A stretch of 64,000 bases of DNA, taken from the NCBI GenBank assembly GCA_023897205.1, contig JAHWDD010000002.1, positions 1,736,001 to 1,800,000 on the forward strand, written 5' to 3'. The stretch is from Exophiala sp. HKRS030. Taxonomy: Eukaryota > Ascomycota > Eurotiomycetes > Chaetothyriales > Herpotrichiellaceae. The position numbers were made by a program, and so were the translations under genes. Within the stretch, counting starts at the first letter, position 1; every line of letters begins with the position of its first letter. The notes beneath the pieces are model-generated. The model ran no database searches. It was not told where the DNA came from and saw only the letters and a program-made list of their open reading frames with translations. Shown here in pieces: positions 54,538 to 64,000 of this stretch.

Positions 54538-56607
54538 TCACCACACATTTCCCTTCGCTTGCTTACCGTGAGTTTGCTCCAATTTCTTGACGTCGATATT
54601 CCTCCACACCATGATACAAACCAACAAGAGTGGAATAAACGAAGCTCCGGCAATGACCATCTTCCTCTGCACATCTGCATAAGCTGCGATGATTGCGTCA
54701 CGAATGGGACTTCCTCTTGGGTATGAGAGCTGAGTGACTAGTGAAGCGTAGATTGAAGGCGCAAGATCTTTACTGCCCTCCGGCAGCTGGTTGTAGAGCT
54801 GAGTAGGCAAGATGTTGGTCCAGATACCTCCCGCAATGGCGAGACCAATTGAGGCGCCGATACTGCCAAACATGCCCCACATGGCAAGAGCAACGGCGAC
54901 TTCTTGATGACTGACCGAGGCCATGACGGCAAGCTGAGCCGTAAGGGCCCAGATGCCGCTGGAAATACCGTTGAACAATTGACACATGACGAGATATCCA
55001 ACGTGAGAATGTGGTTGACGGAAGTGGATGAGTAGTGCAGTGCCCAGGACGCAGAATGGAATACCTGAGTACGAAATCCACTTGTAGCGACCGGTGTAGC
55101 GGATAAGGCTAGAAGAAGTCAACTTTCTGCAGTAATGTAGGATAAGACGGGACCAACTCACAATCCAATAAATGGACCGATGAAAGAAGACATCAGCGAA
55201 AATGAGTTTAGCACATAGCCTGAATTGGTAATATTCAGATTGTGTACGACTTGAAGGTAGGAGGAATAATATGCGTCCCAGCAGCTGGGGAGAGCGGGTC
55301 AGTGTCAATGATCTCAAAATAGGGCGGGGAATCCACTGACTAGATTGAAATGAACATTATCCCATAGAGCAAGGAGGCTCCAAGAATTGTTGGGTCTTTG
55401 AGCAATCTGAATGGGAAGTAGGCCACAGAGGCAAAGTAGCGTTCCCAGACAACGAAGGCAGCGAGACACGCCACTCCAAGCACGATCATGGCGATCACAT
55501 ATCCAGTCTTCCAGCCATTCGGAGCGGTATTGGCAAGGCTGAACGGAAGGAGGAGAAGTGACCACCCGGCTGTGGTGAGAAAGATTCCTACAACTGTCCC
55601 AGGAAATATGTTAGCATAAGGAGGTCGTGCAGCTTATCTGACAGAGCGGCTTACCATCAAATTGGACAAAATAATACCGCAAAGACTCCCCGATGGTTCG
55701 AGACTTGACCCTTTCAGGCGCGATCCCCAATCTATTTGCCTTACGCTGACTGAGGAAGAAAACGACGACGATTGGAGTGCAGAACCCGACCAGAATAAAG
55801 CAAAATGCGCCGAATGCCCATCTGAAGTTCACATGGGTATAGAAAAGGTCTGCAATTCTGGGGCCAGCAAAGTTGGTGGCCAAAAGCGGAGTGGAATTGA
55901 TAGAGAAAATGATCATCCGGTTCTGAATCACAGTGAGTTCTAGCTCAAGCACATCGGCACCCGGGGAAACCAACCTTGAGAGTTGTCATGTCGGCCAGCA
56001 TCACGTTGATGACATAACCGAGTCCGATATGACCAACCCAGTAGAAAGTGTGAGCAGCGGCATATGTTTCCACATTCTGGCAAGTTGCTTTCATGATCAT
56101 GCCGATCACCATGAACAGAAGCATGACGAGGAAGCCTTCACATCGTCCCCAAATATCGATGATTTTTGCGATGGTGAGATTTGCAACACCGCCAAGAATG
56201 GTAGCGACGATGCTGACGGTTGAGAGAAGTCCGTGTTCGGAAAATGCCGAGGTCACGTACGGGGTGAGGTTGCCTTGCACTGACTGGAGCAGCTGATCGC
56301 TGAAGCTGACGAGATATAGCCTGTACTGCGGTTAGGCTGGTGTAGGCTGGTGTGGAAAAACGTGGACATCACGAACATACAGGACAAACATGAGCATCAA
56401 CACCTGCTTAGACCAGACGGTGGTGATGACTTCGACTCTCTTCACCCCATCTTGTTTGAGCTGAGAGCTCGAATCCGAGTCGGATTTAAGGTCGTCTGAT
56501 ACCTCATGAACATTCTGAGGATCTTGAGCATACTTTTCCATCTCCCTCTCCACGACAGGGAGAACCTCCCCAGTTGGTTGAGGAGCCGCTGCGGTAATTG
56601 TCGCCAT
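54538..56607 (-). CDS. Siderophore-iron transporter, MFS (SIT/Mir family)
   Basis: Six exons (56607..56381, 56320..55975, 55922..55655, 55593..55341, 55284..55162, 55108..54538) encode 595 residues, the usual size for this 14-TM family. After an acidic N-terminus, LLYLVSFSDQLLQSVQGNLTP, ATILGGVANLTIAKIIDIWGR, WVGHIGLGYVINVMLADMT and IYCWDAYYSSYLQVVHNLN are typical of SIT proteins. The extracellular loop near the C-terminus (ILPTQLYNQLPEGSKDLAPS, then IRDAIIAAYADVQRKMVIAG) is a strong family marker. It imports ferric siderophores by proton symport at the plasma membrane or endosome. Which siderophore is transported cannot be told. GATA-type iron-repressor sites upstream support iron regulation. 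Confidence 0.93.
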
Positions 56608-56944
56608 TGGGATATCTATAAATCAAGTGTGTAAGGTCTGGGGAATAGTAACACAGGATTCTGTACATGACCGGGAAGGCTATTTATTTTTTGCAACAGC
56701 AGGAGCCAGAGCAGGCATTTTCACCTTCGGAACAATGTTGGATGCTTGGGTTGCAGAAAAAATTCCGCGGCCCCGTCCACGAGGTCAGGGTCTATGGGCA
56801 TTATGCTTCTAGAAGACAGTCTTAGCCATATACTTCGTCTGATGAGCTTGAGTGAGCTAATCAGATGCGTAGATGAGGGTCCCTTGTGTGGGTGGTAGGA
56901 GGTAGTTAAGATGATATACCCCTGTTCCTCCTCCGATTCTCGCA

Positions 56945-56953
56945 TTATCTGAT
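56945..56953 (-). promoter_or_regulatory. SreA/Sre1-type iron GATA site (ATCAGATAA)
   Basis: An exact match to ATCWGATAA, the extended GATA element bound by the fungal iron repressors SreA/Sre1. It sits about 340 bp upstream of the siderophore-transporter ATG. Assignment is by known consensus; binding is not shown. Confidence 0.65.
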
Positions 56954-56979
56954 GATCGAGATAATCTGATTGCTGGAGA

Positions 56980-56990
56980 TTATCTGATAA
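56980..56990. promoter_or_regulatory. Overlapping pair of SreA-type GATA sites
   Basis: TTATCTGATAA contains ATCWGATAA on both strands, offset by two bases. With the neighbouring site and a further GATAATCTGAT between them, this is a dense iron-GATA cluster. Confidence 0.7.
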
Positions 56991-57722
56991 AGTGGGCAGC
57001 GGTGGGCATCGACGGCTGGGCAAAGAGGACATTTTCTAGCACCAATTTCTGGCAATTGTAACCAGGTGCCGCGTATGACGCTGTCCGATAGCGTCCGATA
57101 GCTTAAGCTGTGGGTTGTTTCGGGAAAACGTGCCAGGGAACATGCATAACATTTCACGGTGCCCTGCCCAAGTCTGATAAGTACAACAGGTGGGGGGCAG
57201 AATGTGAATCCTGCTATACGTGAAAACCAGGAGACCAGAGAGTGACCAAGCCCGGAAGAACTGTGCTATTGCCATTCTCGTTATCGAGCACGAGAAAAGA
57301 TGAAAGAGGATAACTTGACTGGTTGGCCGCAAAAGAAGGCGAGCCTGGGTTGGCCAGGCGTACCACCGAGATTCAATTTCGACGAGTGATTCAAGGCATC
57401 TGCATCGCAACACTCATGGCAATAAGAATATGGTCATATCGTATTTGGGACGACTTTAGGTATGCAGTAGATACTCTGATATTCACGCTCTCCGTGTTAC
57501 TGGGAGATGCGAACGGACAAAGGTCCGGATCAATGTTTGACCGACTTGGCACGTTCATCCATAACTTCGCGTATTCGCGAGCAGAAACAAGTCGATATTT
57601 CGTGACTTGACAATAACCTGTGGTATGTCATCGCGTTCGTGCGCTGGTGCAAGTACTCAGACCATTGGGAATACAGAGATGAATTCTTTCAAACATGACC
57701 TTGGACAGTAAGGTTGGAAATT

Positions 57723-60700
57723 ATGTATTGGCCATGTGGTGTGCCTCAAGTCTTTGCATACCATGGCCCGAACTCGGTTGCAGAAGAAAGAGATTCGGGC
57801 CTAGCCAAAGCGAGTCATGACGACGAGAAAACCGACCTTAACGGCATCGACCAAGCATCTGGCATCGAGGATTTACAAGCAGCACGAAATGATCATCTAT
57901 TCACAACAATCACGCCTTCACGACTTGATCTGTGGTCAACTCGACCAGTCGTCCTGCTCGCCTCATTATCTAGATCACGAAAGTCGTTGCAAACTTACGG
58001 ATACAATGTATCTGTTCTGTTCAAGCCAGACGCGACGATGGTTGTTATCAGGACCACGGAAAGCTATTTGATTACCTACTCCGTGGAAAGCGACCAGACT
58101 GCTCGCGCGCTGCAACAGCAATATGGGTATAGCCAAGCAAAACGTCAAAACGTAATGCGTATTTTTGGGGCAGACGACACTGCTGGCGTCCCTGAAGTCC
58201 TCCTCCGGTTCAAGCGGGCTATCAAGATAGACGCTGGTATCAACTCTTTCATCGCGTTGGACTCGGAGATAATCGTGGCTACTGTCAAACCCGCAGCTGT
58301 ACAGTGCATTCGCTGGGAGGCGCAAAAGGATGGATCACATGCTGTTGCACAGTTGCTGTCCAAGATGGAATGGCTCGACACAAAATCCGGTCTGTCGAGC
58401 ATGATTCATGACCGCGCAATGAATCTCTCGGTCTGGTTATCTCCTGATGGCCATGCATGTGCAGTCCAAAGAGTCAAACCTCAGTTATCACGAGCTCCAT
58501 CTTCAGACGACTCCACTCCCTCCTCGCGATCATCAACAACACCTTCGACACGACTGTTTGACGGCTATTGCTTCCACAAGCCGGAAGAATCATCTGCAGC
58601 AAAATACGCCAGCATCAACGCCCGCTTCTCACTTATTGCGGTTGCGACCGTTGCTGGAGAGATCATCTGCTACGCTGCCAAAGACTATGTCGGCAATATA
58701 CCTCTGTCACATACGTTCAAGCCCTCAACATCCCCATCGTCTCGTGGTGCTATAACGTGTTTGACTTGGTCTCCAGATGGATATTGTTTATTCGCGGGCT
58801 ACGAAAATGGTTGGTCAACTTGGTCTGTTTTTGGGAAAGAGGGTGCATCGACCTTTCACTCGAATCTGTCCCATGCCGAGTCTAACGACGAGAGCTTACT
58901 CCTTTCTGTTCAAAGAGCAAATTGGATCAGTAGCGGAGCTGAAATTCTCCTGACGACGCCGAATGACGACCGGATATGGAAGCTTGAAATGTCTCGCAGC
59001 GCAGCCATGGGCTGTTTCTCATGCGCCAATCTTGTCCGTGCGCTCCTCCAAACACCAAAGGAATTGACAGTATATCGAGGCCATGAGCTTCCAGACTTGA
59101 CGTCTATCTCGAACGAAGCATCCCTGTGGCACCACGCTCCGTACCCGCCAGTATATCTGCACAATCAATGGCCCATCAAATCGTGCGTCATCTCGCAAGA
59201 TGGCAGATATGTCGCCATCGCCGGCCGTCGAGGTCTTGCTCATTATAGCTTGCAGAGCGGACGTTGGAAAACGTTCTCCGACCTTGCCGTCGAAAGCTCA
59301 TTCGCAGTCCGCGGAGGCATGTGCTGGTTCAATCACATCCTTGCCGTGGCCACAGAAAACGCAACCGGGTACGATTTGCGTTTGTACTCCCGCGACCTTG
59401 ACCTAGGACGGACACCACTCCACAGTGAGGCTTTCTCGATGCCAATTGTGTTCGTGGGTCCCTCGGGCGAAGACTCGTTGCTTGTATACACCTATGAAAA
59501 TATCCTCTACCATTATATCCTCAACATTACTGATCGAGGCGCCCAACTTGTCCAGGTTGGGCAGATAGCCTTCCACGGCATCGTCAGAGCACCCAGCCGA
59601 GTGCGCTCTGTCAGTTGGGTCGTACCAGACAGCCAGCTACGCAATGGTGACCCTTCGCGCGACGTCGAGTATGCCTCTGTACTCTTCCTCGTGGATGATA
59701 AACTGGTTTTGTTGCAGTCGTCACGGAACGAGAAGGATGAATTGAAATACGACATGCGTGTCGTCGCTCAGCACGTAGAGTATTACATCCTCATGCGCGA
59801 TCAGATCTATTTCAACTTCACCGGCACGGAAGAGTCTGCGCCTCCAACCCCTTCGCCAGGCTCAGCGTTTACGATGCAGAGTCAACATCATTACTCGCTG
59901 AGGGACTCTCTTTGGATATTTAGTGGCGAAGAACTCAGGCTATGGCCCGACGTACGTGACCTGCTATATCACGCGGCGGAAGGTGACCTTGGTACATCAG
60001 CACTCTTGTCCATGTCTGTTGATTTCTACCCCCTGTCGATCCTATTGACAAAGGGCGTGGTGTTAGGCATCGAGTCTGAACTGCTGCAACGCCGGGATGT
60101 CAATTTTGCACAATTTAGGTCAGGGATACGCACACAGCTTTTCCTGCCTTACATTCTTCGCCACCAGTTGTGCGAAGAACACGATACAGCAGCGGCTTTT
60201 GGTCTGGCGAACCAGTACCAAAATTTGTCATATTTCCCGCATGCCCTGGAGATCTTGCTGCACCACGTTCTTGACGATGAGGTCGACAGAACTAGAAAGG
60301 CCAAAGTGGAGGAAGACGACGACTCGCCAGGCCCTCTACCTGCGGTTCTGTCCTTCTTGCAACTCGTCCTCTCCCCCACGACGTACCTCTCCACCGTTGT
60401 TCAGTGTATTCGAAAAACGGAGCTGAGTTCGTGGAGGACATTGTTCGCCCACCTCCCGCCACCGCTTACCCTCTTCGAGCAAGCCCTCGAACTCGAAGAT
60501 TTGAAGACTGCGAGTGGATACCTGATCGTCCTGCAAGGCTTGGAGGAGGACGATGAGCCTGATAGCTATGATACTCAAAAGTTCGAGGACAACGTCATTC
60601 GGCTCATGAAGTTGGCGCGGCAAAAATCCGACTTCGAGTTGTGTTCGGACCTGGCCAGATTCATGATCGGGGTCGATCCCCGTGGCGGTGCTTTACGGAG

Positions 60701-60866
60701 AGTCATTGCTGGCGTGGGATTCACCAACAAACAAAGCCATCTGAGTCCGCACTTGATGATATCGCAGGACAAGAAGTCGAGCAACAATAGCTCACCGGGC
60801 AGCGGGTCGAGGTTGAGTCCAGTGAGTGGCGGAGACTATTTTTCGTCAACTCCCGGAGGCTATTAG
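57723..60866 (+). CDS. RIC1: RIC1, guanine-exchange factor subunit for Ypt6/Rab6
   Basis: Single exon, about 1047 residues. The start MYWPCGVPQVFAYHGP is the standard fungal Ric1 opening; the four codons upstream have no ATG. The N-terminal WD40-like propeller includes LDLWSTRPVVLLASLSRS, CLTWSPDGYCLFAGYENG and VISQDGRYVAIAGRRGLAHY. The C-terminal RIC1 domain contains LLTKGVVLGIESELLQRRD, RTQLFLPYILRHQL and FPHALEILLHHVLDDEVD. With Rgp1 it activates Ypt6 at the Golgi for retrograde traffic. The last 60 residues are Ser/Gly-rich. A lack of introns over 3.1 kb stands out against its neighbours. Confidence 0.92.
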   Translation: MYWPCGVPQVFAYHGPNSVAEERDSGLAKASHDDEKTDLNGIDQASGIEDLQAARNDHLFTTITPSRLDLWSTRPVVLLASLSRSRKSLQTYGYNVSVLFKPDATMVVIRTTESYLITYSVESDQTARALQQQYGYSQAKRQNVMRIFGADDTAGVPEVLLRFKRAIKIDAGINSFIALDSEIIVATVKPAAVQCIRWEAQKDGSHAVAQLLSKMEWLDTKSGLSSMIHDRAMNLSVWLSPDGHACAVQRVKPQLSRAPSSDDSTPSSRSSTTPSTRLFDGYCFHKPEESSAAKYASINARFSLIAVATVAGEIICYAAKDYVGNIPLSHTFKPSTSPSSRGAITCLTWSPDGYCLFAGYENGWSTWSVFGKEGASTFHSNLSHAESNDESLLLSVQRANWISSGAEILLTTPNDDRIWKLEMSRSAAMGCFSCANLVRALLQTPKELTVYRGHELPDLTSISNEASLWHHAPYPPVYLHNQWPIKSCVISQDGRYVAIAGRRGLAHYSLQSGRWKTFSDLAVESSFAVRGGMCWFNHILAVATENATGYDLRLYSRDLDLGRTPLHSEAFSMPIVFVGPSGEDSLLVYTYENILYHYILNITDRGAQLVQVGQIAFHGIVRAPSRVRSVSWVVPDSQLRNGDPSRDVEYASVLFLVDDKLVLLQSSRNEKDELKYDMRVVAQHVEYYILMRDQIYFNFTGTEESAPPTPSPGSAFTMQSQHHYSLRDSLWIFSGEELRLWPDVRDLLYHAAEGDLGTSALLSMSVDFYPLSILLTKGVVLGIESELLQRRDVNFAQFRSGIRTQLFLPYILRHQLCEEHDTAAAFGLANQYQNLSYFPHALEILLHHVLDDEVDRTRKAKVEEDDDSPGPLPAVLSFLQLVLSPTTYLSTVVQCIRKTELSSWRTLFAHLPPPLTLFEQALELEDLKTASGYLIVLQGLEEDDEPDSYDTQKFEDNVIRLMKLARQKSDFELCSDLARFMIGVDPRGGALRRVIAGVGFTNKQSHLSPHLMISQDKKSSNNSSPGSGSRLSPVSGGDYFSSTPGGY

Positions 60867-61172
60867 ATGTATATAGAGAAAGAAAAGAGATTGAAAAAAG
60901 TCATTGGTGAGTCTCAAAAATTCTGGCATTGGAGCGTATACGTCAATTGTCCATAGTGAAAATAGTCCCATATGTGTATTCATACGTGAGTCAATCCCTT
61001 CCACCGAGGCATGGAGTATTTGTTTTTGGACTTTACCGTCTCTCAATGGGTTCTGCTTCGAACAGCATATCTTTACATGTGTCAAATTTTTCTTTTTTGC
61101 GCTTTCCGAACCTCATGCGTTCTTTTTATACAGTAAAAGTAAAACAAGAGCTAGCATGTCGTGGCAAGCTCC
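60867..61172. other. Convergent 3' flanks, RIC1 / uS11m
   Basis: 306 bp between two facing stop codons; no gene. Confidence 0.4.
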
Positions 61173-61922
61173 TTACAACCTCCTAACATTCGGACTCCTT
61201 GTGCCTCCAAACTTCAGCCTCGTGCTGTCCGTCACCTTTGCAATAAGCGGTTTGATCATTCTTCCCTCCGTACCCAGCAGCGCCTTCTGGAAGGCATCCC
61301 TTCCAGGCCCGAAGCCTCTCAGAACGATTTCAATCCCGGCTCCGCCGTACTGCGCACCGGGTCTCCTGATATCGGCCAGAGTCTGCATGGGGTTCTGCGT
61401 CATTTTCTTGCCGCCTACGCGCCACTGCTTTTCCACCATCTTGCGGAAGGTGTACGCCGCCAGCTGGAAACAGGCGTCGTACGTGGCTCTCTGGGCGTGT
61501 CGCAGTCCGATGCTCCCACAAGACAGACTCAGAATGGGATTGTGGGAAGGGTCGGTGAATGTGATGTGCATGTTGTGCTTGTGCGCGTACACGTGGATGT
61601 GGTACGGTTCGTCGACGTGGAGTCGGGCGCTCGGTCGAGTGGCCGCTTCGTCTCGTGCTGACCGGGCCAGGTTGCGGATTATGGTGTCGGAGCTGGGACT
61701 TTGGGACTGATCGACACTCCGGAGGGCGTCGCTGAACAACTTGTCGGCGCTCTCAGGCTCAGGTTCGGTTCGGTCGACGACGAATCCCCTCCGTGGTGAG
61801 AGGGGAGTTGCTCCTTCAGCATATCTCTGGACAGTCGTTGCAAAAGGCCGTCGAATGGGAGCCGTAGAAAGATATGATAGTCGACATGTCCGGCACATCG
61901 AGGAGAGGAGCGGTTGAGCCAT
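61173..61922 (-). CDS. MRPS18: Mitochondrial small-subunit ribosomal protein uS11m
   Basis: Single exon, 249 residues from the ATG giving MAQPLLSSMCRTCR; a longer in-frame ATG at 61973 would hide the basic targeting sequence. The N-terminus (RLSYLSTAPIRRPFATTVQRY) is a mitochondrial presequence. The C-terminal 130 residues form the uS11 domain: HIHVYAHKHNMHITFTDPSH, SCGSIGLRHAQRATYDACFQ, MEKQ-type helix, IEIVLRGFGPGRDAFQKALLG and KVTDSTRLKFGGTRSPNVRR, the platform protein that contacts rRNA. The middle of the protein is poorly conserved. It shares a short bidirectional promoter with TIM44. Confidence 0.9.
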   Translation of the reverse strand: MAQPLLSSMCRTCRLSYLSTAPIRRPFATTVQRYAEGATPLSPRRGFVVDRTEPEPESADKLFSDALRSVDQSQSPSSDTIIRNLARSARDEAATRPSARLHVDEPYHIHVYAHKHNMHITFTDPSHNPILSLSCGSIGLRHAQRATYDACFQLAAYTFRKMVEKQWRVGGKKMTQNPMQTLADIRRPGAQYGGAGIEIVLRGFGPGRDAFQKALLGTEGRMIKPLIAKVTDSTRLKFGGTRSPNVRRL

Positions 61923-62206
61923 GTCTACAGGCTCGTGTATGTGTCGGTACTGAGCTTCAACGGAATACCACAACTGATCTCGCGCGTCCAGGTTGAGTAG
62001 CCAGAGTACCTGGAGGTACCGAAAAGAAAGATTGAGAAGGGAACCGTGGTTGGAAAGTTAGCCGAGGGCCGATCTCAATTAGTTTTCTCCGGTCATCTTC
62101 TTCTCCATCAATGCCGCCGCAGCTCGACAAGAGTCTTTTTTTCCTTTTCTCAACTCGGCCCCTTGATTCCTTTCTGTGCCGTGAGTTGTTTTTGTATTTT
62201 AGAGGC
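61923..62206. promoter_or_regulatory. Bidirectional promoter of two mitochondrial genes
   Basis: 284 bp between the diverging starts of uS11m and TIM44. Both products act in mitochondria, so joint transcription is plausible. Confidence 0.5.
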
Positions 62207-63840
62207 ATGATCGCAGCGCGCCGTGCACCAGTTCATGGTGTCCGTCATTATGTGACAGCGACATCGTCCATCGCCTCGTTGCGAGCAGCACAACTTGGCA
62301 GAACAGCAGCCTACAGAAGATTAACGGCGGCGACCACCGACACATCCTCATCTCCTCTGAGTTCCTCTATACATCTCACACCTTTCTCTCCTCGACTCAC
62401 AGTCCCCTCTCAATCTCTCCTAAGATCTCTACATACTTCACGAGCCCTATACCAACAGCCACAACCGAAAGAAGAAGCCAAGCAAGAAGTCAGGGATCCT
62501 CCGCGGGACGAAAAGCCCAAGGAAGAAGCCAAAGCCAGTGGCGAAGAACAGAAAGAGGGAGAGGAGAAACAAAACAAGGACGAGAAATCGGAAAAGGACG
62601 ACAAAACACCGCCACCTCCGCCACCACCTCATGGAGACAAGACACCATGGCAAGTCTTTACCGAAACCCTCCGAACCGAGTTCAAAGCCTCCAAGGAATG
62701 GAACGAGTCGACCAAACAATTATCCGGTTCAGTGCAACAGTTCACCGAATCCGATGCAGTACGAAGAGCCAGAGAAGCGTCAGAGGCTGCTTCCAAGGGT
62801 ACTTCGCAGGTCATCAAAGGCGCAGGTCGCGCCATTGGACAGGGTGCAGCATGGACATGGGATTCCAAGGTAGTCCAAGGTGTTCGATCCGGTGTGAATG
62901 CGACTGGCCGTGGGATTGAGAAAGCGACTCGCCCCATCCGAGAAACCAAGGCCTTCAAAGATATCTCCGAAGCTATCGACGACGGCAGTAGTTCGAGATA
63001 TGGAGGCTGGGTTGAGAAAGAAGAACGGCGCAAGAAGCGAGAGGCTCAACTCCTGAAAGAAGCGCAATCTGGTAAAAAACCTGTGGAAGAAATGGTCGAG
63101 GATCCAAAGTAAGTGAAGTGCAGAGATGGTAATCTTTGAGTATTACTAACATTTTCCTCTCTAGTGCTGGAACCAACATTACCGTTCACAAAGACTCGGC
63201 CTGGAAGGAGTCATGGAACAGCTTCAAGGAAAATTCCAAAATGATGCAAGGTTTGTTCAATATGAAACAAACATATGAAGAGTCGGAGAATCCTTTCATC
63301 TCAACAGCCCGGTCAATATCAGATCGAGTTGCAGGCTTTTTCGCCGAAAATGAGACTGCGATGGTGATCAAGAAATTCCGAGAGATTGATCCCAACTTCC
63401 AACTAGAGCCATTCTTGCGAGATTTGCGGGAATTCATGCTCCCTGAGGTCCTCGATGCATACGTCAAGGGTGATGTTGAGACACTCAAGGTCTGGCTATC
63501 GGCGGCGCAATTCCAGGTCTATTCTGCTCTGATGGAACAGTACACCAAGGCTGGACTTAAGTCGGACGGACGGATACTTGACATCAGACACGTCGACATC
63601 CTAAATGCCAGGTTACTCGAGCCAGGCGACATTCCAGTGTTTATCATCACATGCCGGACACAAGAGGTTCACGTCTACCGAAACCAAAAAACGAACGAAC
63701 TTGCTGCTGGTATGGAGGATAAGGTCCAACTGGTCACATATGCCATTGGTATGACCAGATTACCCGAAGAAGTCAACAATCCCGAGACCAGAGGATGGAG
63801 AATGATTGAATTGCAAAAGGCTGCACGTGATTATTACTGA
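62207..63840 (+). CDS. TIM44: TIM44, presequence-translocase motor subunit
   Basis: Two exons (62207..63108, 63165..63840) encode 525 residues. I start at MIAARRAPVHGVRHYVT because it begins a basic amphipathic presequence; an in-frame ATG 32 codons upstream gives a non-mitochondrial, Phe-rich start. A Lys/Glu-rich disordered stretch and seven prolines precede TPWQVFTETLRTEFKASKEW, the conserved Tim44 helix that binds Hsp70 and Tim23. The C-terminal membrane-binding domain includes NPFISTARSISDRVAGFFAE, EIDPNFQLEPFLRDLREFML, PEVLDAYVKGDVETLKVW and the final WRMIELQKAARDYY. It recruits mtHsp70 to the import channel at the inner membrane matrix face. Confidence 0.95.
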
Positions 63841-64000
63841 TCACGATATCAGCAAACAACTTGTTCATGTCTCCTCGGAAATGGGAAAAAAAACCCTGTA
63901 CCAGCATCTTTCAGCGAGCATAATGGAGATGGGGGGGCCATCCGCTCCTTGTGTTTCTTTTCAAAACTTTTGCAGCGATCATTCCCATCTCGATCTCTGT
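63841..64000. other. TIM44 3' flank to window edge
   Basis: 160 bp after the TIM44 stop. No gene start is visible. Confidence 0.4.

Larger units (their letters stand above)
56608..57722. promoter_or_regulatory. Divergent region, siderophore transporter / RIC1
   Basis: 1.1 kb without a CDS. A cluster of GATA motifs lies at 56.94-56.99 kb, with a further TCTGATAA at 57173-57180. Confidence 0.5.

Noticed and set aside
62111..62206. Upstream in-frame ATG for TIM44
   Set aside because: It would put a Phe-rich, non-basic segment ahead of a good mitochondrial presequence; the 22-nt GT..AG inside is too short to be an intron.

Overview
The window is nuclear DNA of a filamentous ascomycete (Pezizomycotina). 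The genes carry short GT-AG introns (mostly 45-120 nt) with CTAAC-like branch sites. They include several Zn(II)2Cys6 regulators, a siderophore-iron transporter, a C45/isopenicillin-N-acyltransferase-like protein and orthologues of standard yeast genes. A eurotiomycete, possibly a black yeast (Chaetothyriales), would fit, but the order cannot be fixed from sequence alone. I recognised no tRNA, rRNA, intact transposon or CRISPR array.

The left third (1-24 kb) is accessory metabolism, arranged largely as head-to-head pairs. In order: a 2,4-dienoyl-CoA reductase (cut by the window edge) facing a 4CL-like acyl-CoA ligase ending in AKI; a sterol-methyltransferase-like enzyme; a membrane-protein pseudogene with two in-frame stops; a small four-exon membrane protein; a GRE2-like reductase facing an amidohydrolase; a CYP504-like P450 facing an SDR; a DapA/HOG-aldolase-like lyase; an ornithine-aminotransferase-like enzyme facing a C45 acyltransferase-like protein; and two Zn2Cys6 regulators facing each other. 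Three consecutive divergent promoters (8.9, 12.9 and 18.2 kb) each hold a CGG-N6-CCG palindrome of the kind Zn2Cys6 dimers bind. Two of them also share an identical 14-mer. I infer a co-regulated and apparently uncharacterised cluster that hydroxylates, oxidises, cleaves and transaminates an amide- or amino-acid-like substrate; the substrate is unknown.

The middle (24-51 kb) is mostly housekeeping: an Stf2-like hydrophilin whose ATG is split by an intron, DRE2, HEM2, a small secreted cysteine-containing protein, a class I alpha-mannosidase, a third Zn2Cys6 factor behind a 3.8 kb gene-free gap, the golgin RUD3, the kinetochore protein SPC25, the vacuolar TRP channel YVC1, a GPI-type WTP-repeat surface protein, and SGT2, whose first coding exon is only the ATG.

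The right part (51.6-64 kb) has a decayed APH-family kinase-like gene, an uncharacterised membrane protein, a siderophore transporter with iron-GATA (SreA-type) sites upstream, RIC1, mitochondrial ribosomal protein uS11m and TIM44. Exon junctions were built by hand from splice signals, reading-frame closure and recalled family similarity. No alignment or database search was run.
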